The translations under genes were made by a program, and so were the position numbers. The notes below the pieces were generated by a model. The model searched no databases. It was not told the DNA's origin and saw nothing but the letters and a program-made list of their open reading frames with translations. A stretch of DNA of 64,000 nt from Chimonanthus salicifolius (taxonomy: Eukaryota; Streptophyta; Magnoliopsida; Laurales; Calycanthaceae): contig CM023540.1 in the NCBI GenBank assembly GCA_013350335.1, forward strand, positions 30,979,175 through 31,043,174, given 5' to 3'. Below are positions 25,008-36,700 of this stretch, one piece after another (positions within the stretch are counted from its first letter, which is position 1; the number at the start of each line of letters is the position of its first letter).

Positions 25008-25388
25008 CTAGTAGTCATCATTTCCATAGTATCGAATCGACTGAAAAAGGTCGAAATGATCATCTTGGTATGAACTTATGATTTTCATCTGCAATCGTCG
25101 CAGGCGGTTGGTGAACTCGAGAGCTTCGTTCATGGCGGATTGAGCATTTGCCAATGCTTCTTCCAACTCTCTGTGGTAGAAGTAGTATGGACTCAACTGG
25201 TTGAGGATTCTTCCATGCCTTTCTTGGTACGTCTGCACTCTACCCTCAGCATGTTCAAGAGCCTCTATTACCATTCTCAACTTTTCCATGAAAGTTCTTT
25301 GCCTTTGCCATTTTCTCAAATTTGGCAAACAGAAGAAACATGAAGTGGAGAAGCCCATGAGAAAGCCTATGGCTTGCTTAAAGTCCAT
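25008..25388 (-). CDS. Unrecognised 126-aa protein with N-terminal hydrophobic segment and coiled coil
   Basis: Single-exon ORF starting MDFKQAIGFLMGFSTSCFFC. Residues 5-21 are hydrophobic and Cys-containing and could be a membrane anchor or signal sequence. Residues about 25-105 are charged and helix-prone (KLRMVIEALEHAEGRVQTYQ, ELEEALANAQSAMNEALEF), consistent with a coiled coil. The C-terminus is aromatic and acidic (YYGNDDY). Its base composition is clearly less AT-rich than its flanks and the frame is intact from ATG to TAG, which favours a real gene. I do not recognise the family. An N-terminally anchored coiled-coil protein is the most that can be said. Confidence 0.6.
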   Translation of the reverse strand: MDFKQAIGFLMGFSTSCFFCLPNLRKWQRQRTFMEKLRMVIEALEHAEGRVQTYQERHGRILNQLSPYYFYHRELEEALANAQSAMNEALEFTNRLRRLQMKIISSYQDDHFDLFQSIRYYGNDDY

Positions 25389-26560
25389 GGCGTCAACTTA
25401 GAATAAGTGAGAGTTGGTGAGCATTAAAAAGAAAAAAGAGTGGGGTGTTGGTTCCTTGCTTTGAGCAAAGACATGCTTTGGTTGGTCTCAAAGCCAAGCT
25501 TAAATGGCTATTTTGATTTTAATCTTGATGAAAAGTGGAGGGAGAAGAATAAATTGTATTTCAAGACATGCTTTGAGTTATAAATTCACCATCTATTATT
25601 GACTTCAAAGTTAAAATAACTAGAGTCGGATCAATTAAATCATATTTTTTAAAATTGTCATGTTTAAACATAAAAAGAATAATTCAAACTGATTATGGAG
25701 AAAGAGAAGGCGGAATTGACCATTTTTGTCTTGATTCGGTGACTCAATTCAACCCAATTCAAAAAAGTAGAATATAAGCTTAATAGTCTGACATGATTAA
25801 TGGATATATTCATACTATAAATGAATTGTATTTGAATATAAATTGTAGATTCAAAATAAATGGATCAATTACACAAAAAGAAGATAATCCAACTTTGACA
25901 AAAAAAAAAAATTATTAGCCAGTATCTAATTGGTTGATATTTCTCACATCTAATGGGGGGGCAATATGCAAATATTGTGATTTAACCCGTTGAGGGCCCA
26001 ACATATTCACATGGAGTGGATCCAACCCCACCATTACCACCAGGCTTGTTCATGGCTTAAACCTCACCCAAGCTTGCACTGAACCTATCACAAGTTAAGG
26101 GCTTGAACATATACATTATCCCGACAGGTTGCTTGGGCTCTTTTTTTGAGAAGGGCCAGTTGAGTAAGCCCTGTGAAGCCTGTTAAGTCTTTCACCCCAT
26201 TTAGAACCATCCAAGTGTATAGATCTTGTCCACTTTCTTTAAAAAAAAAAATATTATAAAATTCATTTAAAAATAATAAATTTAACTTGATGAACTACAA
26301 GTAAATCAAGTTTTAACTAAAAACTTCTTAGTAATCAAAATCACCAACATTAAAATCAAGTGATAAGAATTGAGTCTTGGTTTGAAATTTAATCTATTTA
26401 TAGTCATTATGCCTACTTTTAATTCAAATGTTTAAATTTTTAAAAAGCTCAAACGGCTGGATTTGAGTTTCTTACTTTTCCAAAAAGTTGGATTTAACAT
26501 TAACCTTAGAAAGCATGATGGGCAGTAAATGGTTTCAACTTTCAAAGTTTACTATATTTA

Positions 26561-26732
26561 CCCACATGGGTGTAGCTCAACCGATTACCTCCCGTTTCAG
26601 GAAGTGAGATGTTGTAGGTTTGAGTTCCTATAGCCTAACCTTAGTGTGCTCTAGGAGTAGTGAGTTCACCCGTAGGAGTTTTACGTTAGTATCCCGTGGT
26701 TTTTCCACATGTAAATTCAAAAAAAAATTAAT
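26561..26732 (+). mobile_element. SINE, family A, with target duplication
   Basis: tRNA-derived head with A box (TGTAGCTCAACCGATT) and B box (GGTTTGAGTTCC), a body shared with 53857-54018 (ATAGCCTAACCTTAGTGTGC, TTCCACATGTAAATTC) and an A9 tail. Flanked by TATATTTA at 26553-26560 and 26733-26740, a likely target-site duplication. Confidence 0.8.
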
Positions 26733-26756
26733 ATATTTAATATATATCTAGAGCTA

Positions 26757-26919
26757 ATGATCCGTGCGCCATGAATTTTCACCATGGTGCACCATCCTTA
26801 AAAGGAAAAGACTGTTTTGCCCTCTCCTAGAGGAGAGAGAAGAAGAAAAGTAATGACAAAATAATATTTTCTTTTTAAGGGTGGTGCACACGGTGAAAAC
26901 TCATGGTGTACGAATCATT
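26757..26919. mobile_element. MITE with about 47-bp terminal inverted repeats
   Basis: The left end AATGATCCGTGCGCCATGAA...TTTTCACC...GGTGCACCATCCTTAAAA is the near reverse complement of the right end TTTTAAGGGTGGTGCACACGG...TGGTGTACGAATCATT. About 160 bp, no ORF. It lies 25 bp after the SINE at 26561. Superfamily not determined. Confidence 0.8.
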
Positions 26920-27581
26920 ACCCCATATCTACGTGTAGTTAAAAAAACTTATAAATCAATTCTCCCCGTAACATAGCTAATGTAGTTTCTTATTGTAGGT
27001 ATACACTACAAACAATATATACACTATGAAAGGAAATATTTTACGAATCTTATGTGAGGCAAGAAATTATGTACTGCAAATGGAACCACTACACTATCAT
27101 TGGAGATGTCAACAGCATTTTCGGGTTATCTTTGAATTTTTTTTTTTTAATATTCAGTTTCATTGATAGTTTCTAGAAAAAACTCATTTTCTAGAACCTA
27201 TTTTTTCTGGTGAAGTTACAATCCAAAATCCCGAATATTCAGGATTTTTAAGTTTATCTTATAAAAAAAATGAAAAATTTCGTGAAACCCACTACCCAAA
27301 GTTTTATCTTTTATATCATGATTGGCAAACAAAGCAGAAAAGTGAAAAAAAAAAAAAAAAAAAAAAACTTTTCAAACCCCCATTTAAAGATACAACAGAA
27401 AATAATTTCTTTCTTTTATTAATAATAAAAATATACAGTAGATGACTATTACCTTTTGAAAATTTAATAACTAGAGTTAGAGACTATAAACAAGCAGAGC
27501 CTTAGGCACAAATAAGGTTTAAAAGCAAAACTTGAGCTTAAGCAACAAAGTTGCGACTTCAGGCAAGAGAAAACCCCAATT

Positions 27582-27668
27582 CTAATCAGAAGGGGATTTC
27601 ATCTTCTCAGGTACAACCAGTTCATCAAATTCATGAGGTTGAAGCAGCCCAAGACTCAGAACAGCTTC
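27582..27668 (-). pseudogene. Orphan last exon resembling the fumarase C-terminus
   Basis: After a good acceptor (CATGTTTTACAG) the minus strand encodes EAVLSLGLLQPHEFDELVVP then EKMKSPSD and a stop, 28 codons. This matches the C-terminal pattern of plant mitochondrial fumarase (EA-LSLG-L---EFD-LVVPEKM--PSD), recalled from the family. No other fumarase exon is visible upstream on the minus strand to 29600, so this looks like a genomic fragment that kept intron sequence, the exon and perhaps the 3' UTR. It could instead have been recruited as a terminal exon elsewhere. Confidence 0.6.
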
Positions 27669-29047
27669 CTGTAAAACATGACATATAAGAAACACCTGAA
27701 CATCAGCATTTTAAAACATCAACCAACCCAAGCACAATGAAATTGCTTTAAAACAATTCTCCATTCAGAAAAAAGGAAGGGGGGGTTCTCCATGAAATCA
27801 CCCAAGTTTCATCAAGGGTCTTTAGCAGAAGCATCATTAAGAAATTTTGATGTGTATTTTCATTAAAAAAAGTGGTCGATGAAACAGCCTCAGTACATAG
27901 GAAGACATGGGTTGACGTGTGAGGCTTGGGGTCCTGCTCCAAAAGGAGGACAGGTGTGGAAAATCGACTCGACCGTTTCAAATTCAAATTCATAGGAAGA
28001 CATGGGTTGTTTATTAAATGAGTTAGTCAGTTCGAATCTATTTTGAATTCGAGTCACGAAACTTTAAAATATATCTATTTAAATTGCTTGGATTCGCTTC
28101 GGATAATTGGATAAGTCAAAGTTTGGAAGGTCCATCTTCATTCGAAGAAATAGAGCATGAGTATGGTGTGTGTGGTCCAGTCACCGGCTCTTTGTGATAA
28201 TGAGAACTGGCCTTTTGGCTGAATGTTACAAACCCATACCATCAATCAAGGCCACCAAAATCTTAGGGTAAGATTTTGGATGTTGACTAGATGGATGCAA
28301 ATTTTTTTGTTGATATTTCTGTCATTTTGGCCCATTTTATCCAAATGATTTTTTTTTTAATTTTAAATAAAATTTGATCAGCAGAGATTATTGATATTTC
28401 CAATAAATGCCAAAAAAAGTCCCAATTATTATATATTCCTGTAAAAAAACCTGATAAATTTTGGACCACTACATTTTAGGCCTTTTTCCCAAAAAATCCC
28501 TCAGAATTTTTTGCCAAAATCAGCCCAAATTGGAGCCCATTTCATGAGTTAAAAATGAAAAAGTATGAATTCATGTTTGGGATATTGACCCATATTTATT
28601 TTTTAATTTAAGACTAAAGATATTAAAAGGAAAAAATTGAGAAAATGCCATTTAAATTGACTTAAAAAAATGTATGGAGATGAGAGTTTATATATTCACA
28701 TCAACCTGAGAACAGGGACACAGATTAGGACATAAATTGACTTAGAAAAATGTGTTGAGATGAGAGTGTAATATTTAGAAAATTAATTATTTTAATTCAT
28801 TTTTTTAAATAGAGAGGAGACTAAAAATAGAAGTTTTTGAACCACAGGATATTCTATATAAGCCGATTTTCATCTCTTGAGTTCGAATATTTTGTTAAAA
28901 ATTCCTTTTAATCTTTTTATACCTTTTTCACTTTAACAACAACCAATTTCTCTATTTTCTAATCACGACTAAACAACAAATTTTAATTTTAATAAATGTA
29001 TCTTTAATCTCATGAGTATCTAATATAAAAAAACTAGCTAAACATAA

Positions 29048-29157
29048 GTTCGAACCCCCATGGTCTAACCCGGCATACTCTAAGGGCAGTGGCTATCACT
29101 CGTGGGAGTTTTAAGCTGGATTTTCTGTGATTTTCCACACGTAATTCAAAAAAAAAA
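29048..29157 (+). mobile_element. SINE, family A, 5'-truncated
   Basis: Begins at the B box (GTTCGAACCCCCATGG) and continues with the family body TCTAACCCGGCATACTCTAA and TTTTCCACACGTAATTC, then an A10 tail. Confidence 0.7.
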
Positions 29158-29547
29158 ACTACTAATTGCTAAACACAATAAGAAAAAAAAACTCCAAAAA
29201 CATGCTTACCAAAGTTTATAAATAATGAAAATGATAATTCTAATAGTTGAGTCCCTCCATCATCTATCTCATGGGCAAGAGTAGAGGAAACCAACATGCA
29301 TGGAATCTACTGTACACCAAACATTTTTTATATGTGCTAAATAGTTGACATTTCTTTCTTTGAATTTGGAATTTGGAATCTGCAACTTCTTTCCCCAAGA
29401 TTCCAATCCACATTCCACGGGTCCAATGCACCTAAACATACCCTACATAGGTCCCACATTGCCCATACCAAGGGCAAAAACAAGCCTAATCCAAAACTTT
29501 CTTTTGTGGGCCCCAACTACTGATTATTATATTCAAAAGTTTCAGTG

Positions 29548-29554
29548 TATATAA
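29548..29554 (+). promoter_or_regulatory. TATA box of the FPF1-like gene
   Basis: TATATAA about 110 bp upstream of the FPF1-like start codon, followed by a C-rich leader. Position and sequence suit a plant core promoter. Confidence 0.6.
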
Positions 29555-29663
29555 CCCCTCACCCTGCTCCCTACACTCCATAACCAATACAATCTTTCTT
29601 CCTGCACACCTTCACTTCATTGCCTTCTTTCACCATTTGACAGCAAGAACATATACACAAAAG

Positions 29664-29999
29664 ATGTCTGGTGTATGGGTGTTCAAGAATGGCGTGGTCC
29701 GCCTTGAGAACCCCGCGACGGAGTCTGCCGACGGGCACCACTATGCCGGCAACACTCGCCGCAAAGTCTTGGTCCACACTCCCACAAATGAAGTGATCAC
29801 ATCCTACGCATCGTTAGAGCGCAAGCTCTCGGCGCTCGGGTGGGAGAGGTACTACGACGACCCGGACCTCCTCCAATTCCACAAGCACTCCTCGGTTCAC
29901 CTCATCTCACTGCCGAAGGATTTTAATCGGTTCAAGTCTATACATATGTACGACATTGTAGTGAAAAATCGAAATATTTTTGAAGTCAGAGACATGTAA
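29664..29999 (+). CDS. FPF1: Flowering-promoting factor 1 (FPF1)-like protein
   Basis: Intronless ORF of 111 residues, matching the roughly 110 aa of the FPF1 family. It starts [17 protein letters not shown] and contains the family hallmarks [10 protein letters not shown] (35-44 region), [20 protein letters not shown] (about 67-86), LISLPKDF and [13 protein letters not shown]1 proteins are small plant proteins without known catalytic residues. In Arabidopsis, overexpression promotes flowering and gibberellin-related growth. The start was moved to the internal ATG at 29664 because residues before it do not match the family. The coding region is much GC-richer than its surroundings, as is common for short intronless plant genes. 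Confidence 0.95.
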   Translation: MSGVWVFKNGVVRLENPATESADGHHYAGNTRRKVLVHTPTNEVITSYASLERKLSALGWERYYDDPDLLQFHKHSSVHLISLPKDFNRFKSIHMYDIVVKNRNIFEVRDM

Positions 30000-30046
30000 C
30001 TTGTTACAAAAGTTTATTGTTCTCTAACTCGATGTAGATGATGTAA

Positions 30047-30084
<38 letters not shown>
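30047..30084. repeat. (GACGAT)n repeat in the FPF1-like 3' UTR
   Basis: About six GACGAT units begin 48 bp after the stop codon, followed by GAAGACGACTTCGAAG. It lies in the probable 3' UTR and is not part of the reading frame. Confidence 0.85.
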
Positions 30085-31122
30085 AGACGACTTCGAAGAA
30101 ACTAGGTGAATAGTTTCTAGGTCTCACTTTTATTATTTGTCATATAAGTTCTTGAATAAATAAAATGTGGTTTTTTTTTGTTGTCTTCACAATTATCTAT
30201 ATTGGTCTTTCTCTGCACTTTAAAATCCATATATTTTCATCATAATGCTAGTCAAATACTTCAATTACATATGCAATTTAGTTTAATTTATGCACATCTT
30301 AATTTAGATTTTGGCAACCCTTTGTCCAATTGACTAAGTTCAAGACAGACTCAATTGATATCAAATAGGCCCACATAATATTATTTTGGATGATTTTGTG
30401 GTCCTCCTTATATTTTATTCTAGGGATAATGAAAATGGTTCTCCTTATATTTTGTGGTCCTCCTTATGATTTTTTTTTTTAAAATCTCAAAAATATGAAT
30501 CCCATATAATAATTGAAACTTTAAATTTCTAAAAAACATAGTTTGATTGGTTCAATCAAAGTAGTTTTTGTAGCTCCATATTTATCATTAAAGTTGTGCA
30601 ATGATAACTTAGTGAAATAGGTGGTCAGTGTCACTTTGTTCGAGTATATGACCCATAAATATTATCTTGGTTAGATCGATATAAATCATATGTTTGAGAC
30701 TTTTTTAAATTGTTTTTAATCTCTAAACTTTATGCCTTTCAAAAGATGACTTGATTGATCAGATTAAAATAATTTTTAATGAGTCGCGTACCGAATTAAA
30801 GACATTTTTTTTATAAACTCATATGCACCTCAAAATGATGAGTTCTATAGATTGATATATTCGATAATATTATGCAATCTAATGCAAGAATAGAATTGTA
30901 TTTGAATTTTTTGGTCCTTTTCTTGCCCATTCTCTTGTGAAAGATGGTGTCTACCTTTAAGGAGAAGACAAGTAGCCTCCATCCACCAAAGGATGGGAAC
31001 AAGAGATCCTATTTTTTGTGGCTAGGCCTTTTGTCACGTGGTGAAGACAATGGGTTATATTCTTTGGACTTTCTTATTCATGTTTACATCCACTTTTTCT
31101 AGTCATAATTAATATGGTTCTT

Positions 31123-31344
31123 CATTGAGTGACCATTTAAACACCCGACTTTTCTTTTAAGGGATATCCGATTTTAAAATTTTGTGTGAAAATTACCATT
31201 TTACCCCTCAATTTTGTATGGAGAAATCATATTTTTTTTAAAAAAAATACTGAGGGGCAAAATGGTAATTTTCACATAAAATTTTGAAATCTAATATCTC
31301 TTAAGAGAAAAGTCGGGTGTCTAAATGACTATCTTTCCTCAATG
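31123..31344. mobile_element. Foldback MITE with about 95-bp inverted arms
   Basis: The left arm (CATTTAAACACCCGACTTTT, GTGAAAATTACCATTTTACC) mirrors the right arm (GGTAATTTTCACATAAAATT, AAAAGTCGGGTGTCTAAATG) around a short AT spacer. The outermost CATTGAG/CTCAATG also pair. No ORF. Confidence 0.8.
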
Positions 31345-32334
31345 TCTAAAATATAGTAAATATCGATTGTCTTTATACCTCAAAATTTCATATATAAGTT
31401 TTTTTTTTTTTTATTGAAAATGGAAAATGCATAGAAATTAAAAGGGTTTTTTGCATTTTTTTTTTTAAATATACATTTTGCAATGATTTTTTTATTGTAT
31501 GTAACATGGGTATTTTCACCCCACACTAGAGGTCGTGGATGGATGGTAATTTGATAGAGAGTCATCTAGAAGAATTGGATGAAAATCGAACTCAAAATCT
31601 CTTTTCATATGAAATAAACATTTTAACCATCAAACAAACTCATCTAAGTTTAAAGTTACAGTACTTAAAAAGGGGAAAAAAAAACTCTAATATGTATTAA
31701 TTATCCTACTACAATCATTCTAAAGGTCATTTCATCATTTGCCATGATAAATAGCAGAATGGTGCACTTTCTAACAAAAAAGCAAAAGTACTTTAATGCA
31801 AAAAAGTACATGTTTCAAAGAATTTTCATGCAAATTTTTTTAATTAAAATGACACTGAATACAAAAAGTTGGATTTAAGTTCAAAGATAAAATAATTTAA
31901 TATTAAGTGGGCCCTATATGGGACCCTTGTGGCTAAGCATCAAAGACATCTGAGTTTTCTGTAATTTAACCCACTTGGAGAACCAAACAAATTAAAACCA
32001 GGCCAATAAGAAAGATCTAAAAATCTTCTCCTCAAACCCGATGGGCCTGATGGGCTAGACCATTACACGTATTCTACTTACCTTGGTTAGTGTCATTTGT
32101 CTCTTGCTTTATGACCACAACAGACCAAAAGATCCACCAACTAGCCAAAAGCCCAATATGATCCAATTTGGGCCTTAACTGGGTGGCCCTAACCAAACCC
32201 TTCAATTCCTCGACAAAGACATGGGCCTTGTTCATGTCATAATACTTGAATTGTAGCTTCCACTCTTGGCCCATCTGATCAATGTAGGCAATTCATCTTT
32301 ACTTACAGTCTCTCCTCTTTCGTCATGAGCCCTT

Positions 32335-32422
32335 GGTGTTTTTTTTTATAACCGAAGGTGTTCAAGTATCTCGCCCGACTAATCCTTCTTCGTGAAGGAT
32401 TTGGACATGATCCTTTGAACCC
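32335..32422 (-). mobile_element. SINE, family B
   Basis: The minus strand reads GGGTTCAAAGGATC (B-box-like), then GGATTAGTCGGGCGAGATAC and TTGAACACCTTCGGTTAT, then an A-rich tail. 5' end not visible. Confidence 0.55.
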
Positions 32423-33775
32423 AGGGCCGGCCCTAAGATTTCAGAGGCCCTAGGCGAACTTTTAAAATAGGGCCTTTTGCCCTTGTATACACTAAAAAAA
32501 AATTATATATTTTTTTTTATAAAGTGTGAAATATCCAAATAAAATATAAAAATTAAATTTATAACAAAGTATTATTTAAAATTTATTCTTCTCAGATTTT
32601 AACATGCAAAATTACTAATTAAATTACTATATTCAAGTTATTTTAACATATCTTTTTCAATAGATAATATTTTTTTACCGATTATATAGATATTTGGAAG
32701 CCCTAGGCTCTAGCCTACTTCGCCTATAGGCAGGTCAAAAGCTTGTTTGAACCATGACCTTATAGAGGGCAAACCGATTAAAGAGACATTTGGTGTTTTG
32801 TGGTGTAAGATACTTCTTTACCTGGGGTCCCCTTGAGTAAGGGTGTTCTCTGTTTGGTTTGGACTGGGGATATATTATATGATAGTCTGAGCCCATTTAT
32901 ATAAACAAAAGTCTAAGCGTGTCGGCAACTTATTGACTTTTCAAAGTTAAAGCTTGAACCTATTGATTTGGAAAGTACAAAGTCTTAGCCTGTATTTTGA
33001 GATTGTTAAAAATTTAACTGTTTAGGTTGAGAGGAGACATGATGGTCTATGAGTGGATCCAATTCAAGCTAAAATTTCAATTTTTAACCGATCTTAGGGT
33101 CAAAGTCACCAATTATCCTTAAAAATCACTAAGACAATGCATTCTTTCATGTGACAGATTACGCATATAGAACTTCGAAAAGCTAACCTTGATTAACTGA
33201 TAGTGTTGAAGATTAAGACGAAGATATGTAATATGCACAGATAAGATACTATCAATTGGTAAATATCACAAATCAACTAATCCAACTTTCCTTCAACGAT
33301 GCCTGAAACAAATCAATCATACATCCTGTAAAGGAATTTTCATAGAACTCTCAAATCATAACTTAAAAATGTTATTACCCGTATAAGCGGCATTGGCGCC
33401 ATATTTTTTTCTTCTCTAACAGATGACATATCTTTATTGAAACTGTTTCCATTTTCACAAGCATAAAGGAGAAAGAAAATCACAACGCCGAAAGAAGTAA
33501 GCAAACAAAAAGGGATTACAGTATTATCAACAGAAGTTTGAGGAACTAACCCCATTGCACAACCATGATTCCAGCCATCAAATTTCACCACTACAATTGC
33601 AATGCTACTGCCTATGCAACTATCTCGATCTTGCAATTTCCACGACGTCAAAAAAGGCTAGAACTCCCATCACAGAAACTGAAAACTCTTGCTTGTTGAA
33701 TTCGACGTTTCGGTGAAGCTTAACAAATACTGATTCAGTTGTTGTATTGGATGTTTGATATTTGTAATAAGCATG

Positions 33776-36700
33776 TTACTTGGTGCAGTCGAATCCTTGG
33801 CATACAGAAACCCAGACTATAAGGACAAGAAGTAAGAGAATTGAAAGAACCACCAACTTTATTTTCATGTTCTGAAACCACATTTTGCGCCGAATTTGTG
33901 TCCCTTGTTTCTTGAAGTCTTGGGCCTGAAATATCAGACATTTAACGCAGTCTTACTTTACATCAAGTGCAATCTAAGAGAAAATGCTTCAAAGAGTACT
34001 GAGTTAAACAGTTGACAACCTGAGAACGCAGATTTTCTGTTTTGTCGGCAAGGTCATCTAGTTTCTCTGCTCTTTCGAAAGCCTGAAAGCATCAGAAACA
34101 GAAAAAAAAAAAACATCAATGCAAGTTCCATCCTATACTGCTCTAGCTATAGTCAAAGAACTAGGGCCATGCACGTGCCTTCATTTTTTTTTCTTTTTTC
34201 TTTTTAAAGATATCAAATTAAAAGGTTGAATCATGTCAACTGTGTTTTTTGAATGAAAAAATGATTCCAAACCCAATCTGAACTCCTTATGGGCCTGAGT
34301 TGGCTTCGGAAACAACCTAACAGGCCTGACCAACCCTAAACCAAGCAAAATTGACCAAACCTACCCTGACCCAACTCAAACTGGCCTGACCAACCCCATT
34401 GAGTTGGCCTCAATAGAAAAATGTTGTTGATCTTTTCCCACGTATTTGCCTGAATTGGCTTGCATTTGAATCCCATTATATTCTAACAGATTTTTAATTT
34501 TTTATTGTTAGCGTTACGCGCGGAAACAAGAAAAATCGAACGGAAATATAACATAGCACAACACAATAATTTTACGTGGTTCGGCCCACCTGGCCTACGT
34601 CCACGGAGCGACAGAATATTCACTATAAATGAGAAAGAAATACATGTACAATATTAATGACTCCCTCGAGTCATGAGCCCAAACCCAAAGTCCCGAGCCC
34701 TTTGTACACCCAACCTATAAGACACATCGACGTCACCTCTCAGTTGATGTGAATCTCTCTCATACCCACAATAGTGAACCCAACTTCTGTGTTCCTCCCT
34801 CTGCGCTTCCTGCGTCCTACGAGCAATCCCGACATGCTTCTCAAACGCGAGCGTCTCCGATGATGGTGTGTCCCACACACACACAGATCTCCACCTCTGC
34901 TCTGGCGAAGGGGCTTCGTCTCTCCAGCCGCACTCCTGTTGGCTGCCACTCACAGATCTGTGAACCCAGATCTGCAGCGGTACTGCACTGTTGCTTCCGC
35001 CCCTCTTCGGCCATCGAGTTGTCCTCTAGACAGTATCAGATCTGCGACTCCTTCTTGAAGGCACATCTCCTTGATGAGAAGCCCATGGCCAAAAGGCCAT
35101 CCCCTTTTGGTTCTTCTCTCTCAATGCCCTCCTTGGGATTCCACACACCACATACCAATAGCAGTACCCACGGAAACATATATACAAGGTTCCATCGCTT
35201 CTGTCGGTCCATTCTGGCAATCTCATCTTACCCACGATGAGATTGGAAACCTGCTCATTCTAAGTTTCAACCAAATCTCTACACGTCATTGCCACCTCAA
35301 AAAGAAATCCCATTTGGCTAAGTCTTGCTTCATATGACAATTTAATGCTGGCCCACATCAGTAAGATCCCTCATACACGATGTAAATAACTCAAGAATCC
35401 CGGCTTGACTTTCTGGGTTGGAGGGTTCCTTATTGATCGCCTAATATCCCTCCACCTTATCTTGTAGAGACTAAGAAATAGCAATATACATAATTGTTAG
35501 ATGAAATTGAATTCGAGTCATATCTAACAATCTCCACCTTGGCGAGAATTCACCAACCTCCGAAGACGATGTTCCTCCACTGTCGTCCGTGCTCACAAGC
35601 ACTGCTCCTGGCTTTGCTCCTTTTTGCTTATTTTTCCCGACTGAAAAATAAATTCAGCTTCATAACCTGCAACACATCCTCCTGCCTTGTGTACCCCTTC
35701 ACAGCCTCTTGTGTAGGCGTCCCCACACAAACTCATGCTGCTGCCATTTGTTCCTTTGAGAAACTCCAGCAGATTTTACACAATCACCACCATGTATTGC
35801 TGTCCAGAGAGATACCTCTCTTCTCTGGATATAGACTGAACTGAGAGACTCCACCTTGCTGTATGGTTTGCTGCCACCTTCCACGCATACATGGTCTCAA
35901 GTCTAAATAACACCTTGCACACTGCTCACACACCGCCAGCCCAGATTCACGTTAGCTGCAACAAGACTTTGTCCTCACAACACAAATCTGTTTCCAAACC
36001 TTGTCAGCCTCTCTGTCTCAGAGACCCTTCACGCTGGCAGCGATGCAATCACCTCTTTGATTGCTGCCTCTAAACTGACGATCACAGACAATGCCACGCC
36101 CTTCTCCCCTCAGTTGCAGTCGTCTTTCACGCTGGGTTCCCTTGTTTGCTGATTTGCAATGCCTCTGCTTCAAACAGCCGCTGGCTGCCTCCTCCATGCA
36201 GCCTGGCTGCTAAAACCTGACATGTATTGAGAACAAAAAACCAGCAGCCTCCTCTGATACAACCTCTTTCTGAGAACCTACTCAGAAACACGCCCGTCTG
36301 TGTTTCTTTTCTGCTGTACCGCTGCCTCTTGTCGGACGGACTCAGATCAGCCCCAAAAAATCTTCACAGATCTGATCTGCAAATCGAACAGCCTAGAGAC
36401 TGCTCAACCCTGCAGTCTACCGACTCTGATGACCCCTCTGTATCGAGAGCAGACACTATCTGAACAGGATTACACTGTTCCGCCCTTCTCATGTCAGTCC
36501 CGACGATGAAGATCCTTGCTGTTGTATCGCTGATTTTCCCGACTGAAAAACAGCAGTAACAAAACTTGTGCTGAATTTTGTTCATTCCGCTCACCCCCGA
36601 GTCCCTGGTCTCCAACCAAAGCTCTGATACCACTTGTTAGCGTTACGCGCGGAAACAAGAAAAATCGAACGGAAATATAACATAGCACAACACAATAATT

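Larger units (their letters stand above)
25402..29540. other. Intergenic region with SINEs, a MITE and an orphan exon
   Basis: AT-rich, with scattered GGGTTGGGC-like degenerate repeat (25980-26190). It contains SINE copies at 26561 and 29048, a foldback MITE at 26757, the fumarase-like exon at 27582-27668, and a 19-bp direct duplication (27896-27914 and 27991-28009). No further gene seen. Confidence 0.6.
30130..33775. other. Intergenic region between the FPF1-like gene and the VAMP72 3' end
   Basis: AT-rich and without a recognisable gene. Contains a foldback element at 31123-31344, a SINE at 32335-32422, and at 32423-32745 a possible short element beginning CAGGGCCGGCCCTAAG and containing GGCCCTAGGCGAAC and AGCCCTAGGC motifs, whose ends I cannot define. 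VAMP72 3' UTR is expected below 33776. Confidence 0.55.

Noticed and set aside
32074..32274. 66-codon minus-strand ORF
   Set aside because: No family similarity and surrounded by degenerate GGCCCAA-type repeat.
32423..32745. hAT-like element suggested by CAGGGCCGGCCCTAAG
   Set aside because: Only one plausible end is visible; no matching inverted end or target duplication could be found, so it is mentioned only in the gap description.
33340..33651. 103-codon minus-strand ORF after the VAMP72 stop codon
   Set aside because: Lies downstream of the VAMP72 stop in probable 3' UTR or flank; no domain recognised.
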